Virus record (IMG/VR): IMGVR_UViG_3300032829_000152
Coordinates: 1 to 24,597 of that record
DNA: 24,597 bases
From: a virus
Direction: 5' to 3' (one strand)
Below, in pieces: positions 8,380-14,872 of this stretch. Under the pieces are notes generated by a model that was given only the letters and a program-made list of their open reading frames with translations, was not told the DNA's origin and searched no databases. The stretch's first letter is position 1; each line of letters opens with the position of its first letter. The translations under genes were made by a program, and so were the position numbers.

Positions 8380-8946
8380 TTACTCCTCGGTGCTGTCGTA
8401 CAGCGTCGCGCCCGAGATATTCATGCGCAACGCGGTAAATTCTGTCTCGCACTTCAGGCCGTCGGCGCCCTTTTCCCACGTGCCACCGTCGCCGACCAAG
8501 TACACGGTGTAATAGTTGAGCACAGCCTGAATGCCACCATCATCAATGAACAGCTGCCAGTTCATCCGAATATCGCCGATGCTTCGGAGGCGACTTGGGC
8601 CAACGTCGGCATACTGCGAGAGGAACGCGAGGAAACTCTTCCACTGTTGAATACCCTGATTGCCTGGTGTGCCATTCAGCGGTTCGCTCAGGTAAGAGTG
8701 CGCGTGCCATCCGATCTTTGGCTTCGGGTTTTCATACTGGCCGGCACTGAAACCAAGCGGAGCGCCCGATCTCAGCTGACCATACTCGGCGGTACGCTCG
8801 CGCTTTTGCGCACCCATGTCGAATGAATGGATGCCATAGAAGCGGCCGCCAACGCCGCCGAAATCGGGAAGGCTAACGATCCAACGCGCGTGCGGCCAGG
8901 AAACTAAGTCTTGATTCAAAATGGGCAGGTCAATTCCGTTTGCCAT
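8380..8946 (-). CDS. Tail tube protein
   Basis: 188 aa, starting at ATG 8946 behind an AAAGGTGA ribosome site, 10 bases after the sheath stop. It lies exactly between sheath and tail chaperone, where contractile-tail phages encode the tube. The chain is beta-rich, with aromatic-rich strands ('GGRFYGIHSFDMG', 'VLNYYTVYLVGDGGTWEKG') and a helical stretch near residues 105-120. The length is typical of P2 FII/Mu M tube proteins (120-190 aa). No motif is diagnostic by eye, so the call relies on order and size. Confidence 0.75.
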   Translation of the reverse strand: MANGIDLPILNQDLVSWPHARWIVSLPDFGGVGGRFYGIHSFDMGAQKRERTAEYGQLRSGAPLGFSAGQYENPKPKIGWHAHSYLSEPLNGTPGNQGIQQWKSFLAFLSQYADVGPSRLRSIGDIRMNWQLFIDDGGIQAVLNYYTVYLVGDGGTWEKGADGLKCETEFTALRMNISGATLYDSTEE

Positions 8947-8956
8947 GGTTCACCTT

Positions 8957-10783
8957 TCATAGACTCGAGACGATTTGATCCGTCCATTCGATTGTTTGCA
9001 GGTAGGCAAGTGTAACGAGCTTTCCCGACACATTCATTGTCACGGGTAGGTTGTTAAGGTTGTCGGTACGCGACACAGTAACGCGCTGACCAGAGACTTG
9101 TTTGCCCATCACGTCATTGATCAAATCGTTGACAGTTTGTTCAAGCCTGCGCGCTTCGGACTCGAGGATATAGCCGGTCTTGGTGTCCTTGTCGATTCCA
9201 ATTGCCAACTGCTTACGGAAGTACGCGCGCGCAATGTTGGTATGCTTGTTCAGCAGGTCGCGCATCATAACGAACGTCATGCTAGTTGCAACCTGTTGCC
9301 AGAGCACGAACATGCGCGGGTTGTTTACGTAAATTCCCTCTGGCTGCGTCGTGGCCGTTATGAACCCGTAGTCGTCCATAGCTCCATTATCTAGCGAAGC
9401 ATCGTAGCAGTCGGGGTTACCGTTGACGTCTGCGAGGATGCAGGGCAAACCGGGGCGGTCGGTGCGAGCGGTGTCGATCTCTTCGCTTACCGTTGCCATG
9501 TCGAGCGCGGCCAGCAATGCGAACGGGCGCTTGTGCAAGAACCCTGTGATGGCGCTAATGATCTTGCAATCGCCGAAACCGATCGAACCGAAGAACATCT
9601 GCCCAACGAGCCCTTGGAATGTCTGTCCAGCGGTCGCATGAGCCGCGGAGCTTTCACCATCGTTCTGCATTCGGAAAGAGCCGATCCAAGACTTCTCTTG
9701 ATTGATACCAGTTTTGTAGTAGCTGGCGAAAATCGCATCAATGGCTTGTGCCATACCGGCATCGCCCGACTGGAATTGCCCGCACATGATAACGCGTCGG
9801 CCCCAGTTGGTTTTGTTCTGAAACAGCGCCGTAAGTGCCAACGATACACTGTTCTGATTGTACGACGGCGCGTAACAGCGGAACGACAATTGCGCACCCG
9901 TTATGATGGTTTCGGCGGACGTCCCGAGAATAACCTTGGCGCCACTAGTGCCCGTGCCTGTACCGGTTCCCGGCACTACAATGTAGAGTGCGGTTCCAAG
10001 GTTCATGATGGGCGACCAGTCACTTGGACTCGTCGTTGGCGTGCCGCCTAGCCCGCCTTTGCTCGTCGAATACTGGTACGTGATGCCAGCAGTCCCTAGA
10101 GCACCGCCAGTATTGAACTTAATTATGACGTCATAGTCGTTGTCGGGATAGTACGTATTATCAAGACTCGCCGAACCCGTGCCACCGGTTCCGGGGTATA
10201 GCGTAGTGTTGAGAGTTCCCTCGCTACCCTGCGCGATGAAACTGCACACCACGGTTATGATTTCGGAAGCCACCAGAGTTCCGGAACCAAAGTCCAAAGT
10301 GAGTGTTTTGGTTCCAAGGGTTATGGCAATCGACGTTGCCGTACTTAGCGCCGTGGTTGTTCCGTAGGTTTGTCCGCCGTCGGTTGACACCGCATACTGA
10401 CCGCCCGAAACCCCAATCGTGCAGCCCGTAATGATAGCGACGCACACGGTAACGTTTAGATCTGTGCCACTGCCGGCGTCCACGGTGACTGCCGATGTTC
10501 CGTGGTTACTCGTACGCCCAGGGGTCCCAAATGAGCTAGCGGCTGTTGCGGCCGCGCGCACTGCGAGCACTGGCAAGCCAAAGTACTTGATCGCAATTGC
10601 GGCCCACGAAGCCAAGGGCCCGCCCTTGAAAACCGACGAAGCCTGCGACGGTTGCGTCAATGGCGTTGGCGTGTTGAGCGGTCCGTCGTCAGCGGGTCCG
10701 ACCATCGGGACAAAAGGCACACCGCCCTGGGCGAATGCCGCGTCGTTTGAATAGATTGCGTTGGCAATAACTTGGTTGCGCAT
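8957..10783 (-). CDS. Contractile tail sheath protein
   Basis: 608 aa, ATG 10783 with CGAGG about 9 bases upstream and just beyond the stop of the preceding gene (TAAAATG). The N-terminus shows the sheath pattern 'GPADDGPLNTP' and 'FKGGPLASWAAIAIKYFG'. The C-terminal part has the helical and beta region leading to 'GQRVTVSRTDNLNNLPVTMN' and a terminal 'LQTIEWTDQIVSSL'. Residues ~90-300 hold two tandem beta-rich Gly/Thr modules, each with a 'Y..ST..GG' turn and a late 'GTLVASEII/ETIITGAQ' strand, one containing the GTGTGTGTSG tract. Mu L sheath is about 495 aa, so the extra modules likely decorate the outer tail surface. Confidence 0.85.
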   Translation of the reverse strand: MRNQVIANAIYSNDAAFAQGGVPFVPMVGPADDGPLNTPTPLTQPSQASSVFKGGPLASWAAIAIKYFGLPVLAVRAAATAASSFGTPGRTSNHGTSAVTVDAGSGTDLNVTVCVAIITGCTIGVSGGQYAVSTDGGQTYGTTTALSTATSIAITLGTKTLTLDFGSGTLVASEIITVVCSFIAQGSEGTLNTTLYPGTGGTGSASLDNTYYPDNDYDVIIKFNTGGALGTAGITYQYSTSKGGLGGTPTTSPSDWSPIMNLGTALYIVVPGTGTGTGTSGAKVILGTSAETIITGAQLSFRCYAPSYNQNSVSLALTALFQNKTNWGRRVIMCGQFQSGDAGMAQAIDAIFASYYKTGINQEKSWIGSFRMQNDGESSAAHATAGQTFQGLVGQMFFGSIGFGDCKIISAITGFLHKRPFALLAALDMATVSEEIDTARTDRPGLPCILADVNGNPDCYDASLDNGAMDDYGFITATTQPEGIYVNNPRMFVLWQQVATSMTFVMMRDLLNKHTNIARAYFRKQLAIGIDKDTKTGYILESEARRLEQTVNDLINDVMGKQVSGQRVTVSRTDNLNNLPVTMNVSGKLVTLAYLQTIEWTDQIVSSL

Positions 10784-10784
10784 T

Positions 10785-11384
10785 TTATGCCTCGGGTTGC
10801 GTGATCGATACTTCCGGATCTGTGTCGGACCCAGATTGAACGGTGTCGGTCAAAATCATTTGCGGGTGAACGCGATCGATAGTCAACTGGCCGTCGAACG
10901 CGTCAATGATGGGTTGTTGTGTCTGGCAAGGTATCATGCACTCGTAGCCCAAAATACTGGTCTCCATGGGCTTGAGTAGCCTGGCCCGCCCGTACTTGAT
11001 CGGCGAAGTAATGGCCGGGTGGTGGTGGGTTGCGTTGTGCAGCTGGCGCAACGCTTCGTGCAAGATCACTTTGAATACGTGGAAATGAGCAAAATCGCCC
11101 TGGATCTGCGATTGAGGATCATGTCCGTAGACAAACACGGTAAAGACTTCGTCAAGCTGAGAAAGTCCCTGGGCTGGCAAGGGCCACTGTTCAGAATCGC
11201 CAATCTGGCCCAGGTCGCCATCGACATTACCAGGAACGAAGAGCACGCGACCCAACAGGCCATAGTTGAGTTGCGCCGGCACGCGAGACTTACCCATTTC
11301 GACAACAACGCGAGCGCTAGTGCTCGATTCGATCTGCTTTTTGCATTCGGCAAATAGCGATTCGAAAGCGAAGACCACGCCCAT
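10785..11384 (-). CDS. Tail terminator / head-tail joining protein candidate
   Basis: 199 aa, ATG at 11384 sharing bases with the upstream TAA (TAATG). Seen in the sequence: an N-terminal helix (ESLFAECKKQIESS), a 'GRVLFVPGNVDGD' strand, 'LDEVFTVFVYGHDPQSQ' and a helix 'VFKVILHEALRQLHNATHHH' with three histidines, then a beta-rich C-terminus. This order of Arg-(hydrophobic)-Pro strand, a hydrophobic strand and an AL-helix resembles tail terminators of the gpU/gp37 neighbourhood. It lies directly before the sheath, where Mu has gp37/gp38. Product identity is inferred from position and is not certain. Confidence 0.55.
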   Translation of the reverse strand: MGVVFAFESLFAECKKQIESSTSARVVVEMGKSRVPAQLNYGLLGRVLFVPGNVDGDLGQIGDSEQWPLPAQGLSQLDEVFTVFVYGHDPQSQIQGDFAHFHVFKVILHEALRQLHNATHHHPAITSPIKYGRARLLKPMETSILGYECMIPCQTQQPIIDAFDGQLTIDRVHPQMILTDTVQSGSDTDPEVSITQPEA

Positions 11385-11881
11385 TACGCAGCCTCCTTAA
11401 AGATGCGATTGAATCGCTCTATTAGGACCTTGCGAATGATGGCCTTGAAAGGGCCCGGAAGTTGCGAGAATGGAATCAATGCGCGGCGGTAGCCGGTGTT
11501 AACCATCGGCACGCCAGCCGCTACCTTGGCAGCCTGCCAGGCCTGGGCGTGCTTGCCAACTTGCTTGTACGACCCGCCGTGGTAACCCCTCGCATTGCCG
11601 ATGTGATGCCGCGCCTCTGGGCCATCGACAGAGAATTTGATCGTGGTCTTCTCGGCCACGATCTTGATCGCGTTCATCGCGTTTACGAGCGCCGGGTAGC
11701 CGTCCTTTGTGGGTGGCCATGCGTGACCATAGGGATCGATCTGTGCCGCGATGTTGCTCGCCGTCTTCGCGCGCAACGCGTCCGCGCAAGCCTCGGTGTC
11801 GGATTGCTCGATATCCTCAACTCGACGCATCTTTTCCAAGAGGTCGTCAAGAGCGGCGTATCCGGCGGCGTTGTCATCCAT
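11384..11881 (-). CDS. Virion morphogenesis protein, gpG/HK97-gp10-like
   Basis: 165 aa. I choose ATG 11881 (MDDNAAGYAALDDLL), which overlaps the preceding stop by 8 bases; the frame upstream to 12010 runs inside the DUF1320-like gene. Residues ~45-130 contain 'IDPYGHAWPPTKDGYPAL' and 'GPEARHHIGNARGYHGG', followed by 'RRALIPF'. This is the order (dP.G..W...., RxHxxG..rG, R.liP) seen in tail-completion/virion morphogenesis proteins such as P2 gpS and Mu gpG. These act at the head-tail junction during assembly. Confidence 0.7.
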   Translation of the reverse strand: MDDNAAGYAALDDLLEKMRRVEDIEQSDTEACADALRAKTASNIAAQIDPYGHAWPPTKDGYPALVNAMNAIKIVAEKTTIKFSVDGPEARHHIGNARGYHGGSYKQVGKHAQAWQAAKVAAGVPMVNTGYRRALIPFSQLPGPFKAIIRKVLIERFNRIFKEAA

Positions 11882-12368
11882 AACGGCGATTTCCCTTGAC
11901 GCGGTCGTATTGCAGATGTTTGGCGGTGAATGGGCTTTGTTGCGCCGCCATGAGAGGCGCGGGTTGGGTGAACGCGGTGTCGTTGTCGGTTGGGGATAAG
12001 GGCAGATCAAACTTGTTCATCTGCGAGTCAGCAGCCTCCTCGAGATCCGACCGGGCAAGCTTTTCGCGCTCGACGATGCTGGCTTGGATTTCGTCCGAAG
12101 GCCGGCGGCCAAGCGAATCAAATGCACGAGGAGTCAGCAGATCCGCCACCCACTGCTTCACGATCTCAGGGGGGTCGGAGAACGGAATAGCATATGGCGG
12201 ACCTGCATAACTCACGCGCTTGCGTAATCTCGCGTCCACGAACCTAGAGCACATCTCGTCGAGCGCCGCGATGTGCCCCGGTCGTTTGGACTCAAGCTCT
12301 TCTGCCATCTGCTCGTTGAATGCCGAGCGAAGACAGAAGGCTTTCCAGGACCCGAGATAACCCGCCAT
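11874..12368 (-). CDS. Head-tail connector, DUF1320/Mu gp36-like
   Basis: 164 aa, ATG 12368, three bases after the capsid gene stop. The sequence is mostly helical: 'FNEQMAEELESKRPGHIAALDEMCSRFVDARLRKRVSY' is followed by 'PPEIVKQWVADLLTPRAFDSLGRRPSDE'. The pattern of a helix ending in (I/V)DxxL...Y, a Pro-rich turn, then a helix with LL...R matches DUF1320 proteins (Mu gp36), which cap the portal below the head. Its place between major capsid and gpG-like gene is as in Mu-like phages. A proline/glutamine-rich tail follows. Confidence 0.65.
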   Translation of the reverse strand: MAGYLGSWKAFCLRSAFNEQMAEELESKRPGHIAALDEMCSRFVDARLRKRVSYAGPPYAIPFSDPPEIVKQWVADLLTPRAFDSLGRRPSDEIQASIVEREKLARSDLEEAADSQMNKFDLPLSPTDNDTAFTQPAPLMAAQQSPFTAKHLQYDRVKGNRRYG

Positions 12369-12371
12369 GGC

Positions 12372-13541
12372 TCACCAGTACTGGACGCCAGAGCGGGGGG
12401 CTTCGTTCTTGAAGATGTAGTGAGGCGCGCCGACTCCAACGAACATGCGCGACTGCCCGATCATCTCCAAGCGATTGCTCTTTGCCAATTCGAGCATCAT
12501 GTCGGGCGTAAACAGTTTCATGTTCCACGGCTCCGACACGCCGATATTAAGACAGCCGATTTCCGACTGCTTGTTGTCTTCCTCACAAAGCAGGTACCAG
12601 TCCCAGTTCTCATTGGCAGTCAACTGGCTTGAATAGGCCAACTCTTCGAGGATGACCGGCTCCTTTTGACCAAGTCGGGTGATGGCCGCCGTAACGTCCG
12701 TGGTGCCACCGATTGACGAACTCGCCGCGCCTGCCAAGAACTTGGCGCCCGTAATGAGCGTTACGTTCTCCATGAGGCTCGGTCCGCAAATCAACGTGGT
12801 GGGCCGCAGGTAGCGGGGCGTCACGCCGTCGGACATCTTGATCCCCATAATCTGTGCAATGATGTAATACAGATTTTGGAGCGCTTGAATTGGCGTGATG
12901 TAGTTGCCCGCCGAGTACGCGCCATCTGTGCCGCCAAATGGGCCGCCAAGCGGATACCAAGTGCCACCTGACGTGTAAGACCAGTAGTTACTGAAGGTTC
13001 CGATCGCCGACTTCTTTGGATGCACCAAGTGCGACGCGCTGAATAGTGGCAGGTTGTCCCAATTCGCTTGCAGCAAATTGATCGTGTTGCCGTTCTCGGT
13101 CGTCATCGAACTAGCGGTTCCGTTTCGCAACGTGTTGATCAAGAGCTTCTGCGGCAGGTATGCGGCGGCCGCCGAGTGGTTCTTGATGTGTTGCTGCATC
13201 AGGTCGATACCTTCGCCGCCGACGTTGCCGCTACGCGACAAGTCCTTGAACTGGAATTCATTCCAGCGCCCAAGGGACTTGTACACGTGCTGACGGAAGA
13301 TGAAGTCCCCGATCGCCTGTTCGCGACCCTGGACTTCGCCGCCGTTTTCGCCAACGTCTTCGATCTTTGCATCTTCGATCAAAGTAGGAAAATGCATCTC
13401 GAGTGCCGTCGCCGGCATGACTTTGGCGAACCGTTGGTACTTCAGGTTCTGCGCGGCGCGCACGTACTCATTGAGGTACGTCGGCTGAACAAGCGTCCGA
13501 AGACCGGCATACAGTAACAGCTGTGGGTCAAGTTGTCCCAT
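12372..13541 (-). CDS. Major capsid protein, Mu gpT-like
   Basis: 389 aa, ATG 13541 behind a strong AAGGAG. The N-terminal arm (GLRTLVQPTYLNEYVRAAQ) leads to 'LKYQRFAKVMPATALEMHFP', a GEVQGREQ loop and 'IFRQHVYKSLGRWNEFQFKDLSRSGN', as in Mu gpT-type capsid proteins. The C-terminal 'ICGPSLMENVTLI' and 'SEPWNMKLFTPDMMLELAK' belong to the HK97-fold spine region. It is preceded by protease, scaffold and decoration genes, which is the expected head module. The length is somewhat above Mu gpT (about 305 aa). Confidence 0.8.
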   Translation of the reverse strand: MGQLDPQLLLYAGLRTLVQPTYLNEYVRAAQNLKYQRFAKVMPATALEMHFPTLIEDAKIEDVGENGGEVQGREQAIGDFIFRQHVYKSLGRWNEFQFKDLSRSGNVGGEGIDLMQQHIKNHSAAAAYLPQKLLINTLRNGTASSMTTENGNTINLLQANWDNLPLFSASHLVHPKKSAIGTFSNYWSYTSGGTWYPLGGPFGGTDGAYSAGNYITPIQALQNLYYIIAQIMGIKMSDGVTPRYLRPTTLICGPSLMENVTLITGAKFLAGAASSSIGGTTDVTAAITRLGQKEPVILEELAYSSQLTANENWDWYLLCEEDNKQSEIGCLNIGVSEPWNMKLFTPDMMLELAKSNRLEMIGQSRMFVGVGAPHYIFKNEAPRSGVQYW

Positions 13542-13554
13542 GATTCATTTCTCC

Positions 13555-13998
13555 TTAGCTCAGCAGCGATGCCACCGAGATGCCAATCCTTTGAATACCA
13601 ACGCCCTTGACCGAGTCAACGTCCCAAACGATCCCGGCTACTGCGTAGTAGTTCGAACTCGAGTGGTTGGTAGTTGACACCGTGTGCGCATCTTTGAAGT
13701 AGACTTTCTGTAGAAAGTTACTCGCTAGCGTGACGTTGTCGTTGTCGAAGTATTCAAGGTCAACGCCTTGAAACAACTCAACATTGACGTCAACGTCGCC
13801 GTTGGCCTGAATACGGTCTTCAAGCGGCATGCCGAGTGGAATCATCGGCACAGCGATTGCTGTGCTCGTGATCTCGGTTGCCGTATGGGTACCGTAAACA
13901 GCCCCCACCGCGTTGCCGCGTGTAGCGGTTCCGCCGGTTGCCAGCGGGATCGTGATGTTGTCCCAGTGGGCAGTATCCCTAACGCGTTCAGCAGTCAT
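13555..13998 (-). CDS. Capsid decoration/cement protein candidate
   Basis: 147 aa, ATG 13998 just after the scaffold stop (TAACATG). The chain is beta-rich, Thr/Val/Ala-rich and free of cysteines ('ITIPLATGGTATRGNAVGAV' at the start, 'VAGIVWDVDSVKGVGIQRIG' at the end). Size, composition and the place between scaffold and major capsid fit lambda gpD-like or DUF2190-type capsid decoration proteins. The call is from context and composition, not from a diagnostic motif. Confidence 0.55.
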   Translation of the reverse strand: MTAERVRDTAHWDNITIPLATGGTATRGNAVGAVYGTHTATEITSTAIAVPMIPLGMPLEDRIQANGDVDVNVELFQGVDLEYFDNDNVTLASNFLQKVYFKDAHTVSTTNHSSSNYYAVAGIVWDVDSVKGVGIQRIGISVASLLS

Positions 13999-13999
13999 G

Positions 14000-14872
14000 T
14001 TAGCTCACCAGCTTTCCGTATGTGGACGCGAGAAGCTTCTGCACTTCCGTTGCCTGCTCAGAATTCACGAGTCCAACACCAATGCGGCCGTCTGCAAACT
14101 GCAGAAGCGGGACCGACGATGCCGCAGGAATGATCCCGGCCTTCTCAAGGTTGTGCCGTGGGATCATCTTGAGGCCCTGAATTTCTTCAGGCGTCAACGC
14201 AAATGCGTTTTGTTGCTGCTCACCACGTACACCAAGCGCGCGACCGGGCAGGATTGGCGTCAGGGCTTCAGGAGCCTTGGGCGCCTTGGCCTTGACTTTG
14301 GTTGCCTTGGCGGTTGTTGCAACTTGTTTCTTCAGTCCGGCAATCGATCGCGCATTGGCAGCATTGACGGTTTGCTGGCGAGCATGTAGCTCGTAGCGCG
14401 ACGCCTGGGCGTCCAATGACTTGCACTGCGAGAGCTTGCGCGCGGCATCTTTGGCCTTGCCGTTGCACGCCAGCATCAGGGCATCGTCACGCGCCGCCGC
14501 GGACTGGGCACGCAGGGCCTTGGCCTTGGCTTTGGCTTTCTTGGCGTCGGTTTCCGACTCGTCGGCGCGCTTGGCATCTTCGCTGCCGTCATCAGCCTTG
14601 GCACTTCCATTGGCCGCTGCCTTGTCGTCGGTCTTGTCTTCGGCTTCGGTCTCGCCGCCGTCTTCGCCCTCGGTTTCGCCTTCGGCTTCGGCTTCGGTCT
14701 CGCCGCCGTCTTCGGATTGTTCCTCTTCATCCTTCTTTGGCCTAGGCTCGCCGTTGGGTTTCTCTTCCGGCGCTTTGTCTTCCATGTAGGCGTCAAATGC
14801 GCGCTTTGCGCGTGCAGCCTCTTCGCCATCGCCCGCTGCTTCGTCGAGCAGCATTTTCTTTAATGCACTCAT
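14000..14872 (-). CDS. Capsid scaffold protein candidate, acidic and repeat-rich
   Basis: 290 aa, ATG 14872 overlapping the portal-protease stop by 4 bases. Residues ~30-110 are dominated by Glu, Asp, Gly, Thr and Ala, with a repeated GGETEAE unit. Residues 110-180 are Lys/Ala-rich helices and include a basic run (KKAKAKAKALRAQ). The last ~100 residues are a compact domain ('LTPEEIQGLKMIPRHNLEKA' ... 'DGRIGVGLVNSEQ'). A long charged helical body plus a small C-terminal capsid-binding domain, placed after the protease and before the capsid gene, fits a scaffold that the S49 protease would degrade. It replaces the nested scaffold found inside the protease in many Mu/lambda-like phages. Confidence 0.7.
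   Translation of the reverse strand: MSALKKMLLDEAAGDGEEAARAKRAFDAYMEDKAPEEKPNGEPRPKKDEEEQSEDGGETEAEAEGETEGEDGGETEAEDKTDDKAAANGSAKADDGSEDAKRADESETDAKKAKAKAKALRAQSAAARDDALMLACNGKAKDAARKLSQCKSLDAQASRYELHARQQTVNAANARSIAGLKKQVATTAKATKVKAKAPKAPEALTPILPGRALGVRGEQQQNAFALTPEEIQGLKMIPRHNLEKAGIIPAASSVPLLQFADGRIGVGLVNSEQATEVQKLLASTYGKLVS
14638..14714 (-). repeat. 29-base direct repeat in scaffold gene
   Basis: A 29-base stretch occurs at 14638-14666 and again at 14686-14714, 48 bases apart (16 codons). Each copy encodes part of a Glu/Gly/Thr-rich GGETEAE unit. The repeat lies within the acidic domain of the scaffold, which probably grew by in-frame slippage. Confidence 0.85.

Noticed and set aside
8375-8479. 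Longer N-terminus for the tail chaperone (184 aa)
   Set aside because: The extra 35 residues lie inside the tube gene, are Arg-rich, and the internal ATG at 8374 has a clear GAGGAG site.
11462-11899. 145-aa plus-strand ORF opposite the gpG-like gene
   Set aside because: It is antisense to two supported minus-strand genes, and its start lies inside one of them.
14416-14789. Two plus-strand ORFs, one Arg-rich and one Ser/Ala-rich (up to 122 aa)
   Set aside because: They are opposite-strand reflections of the Glu/Asp/Lys repeat region of the scaffold gene, so their odd composition comes from the repeats.
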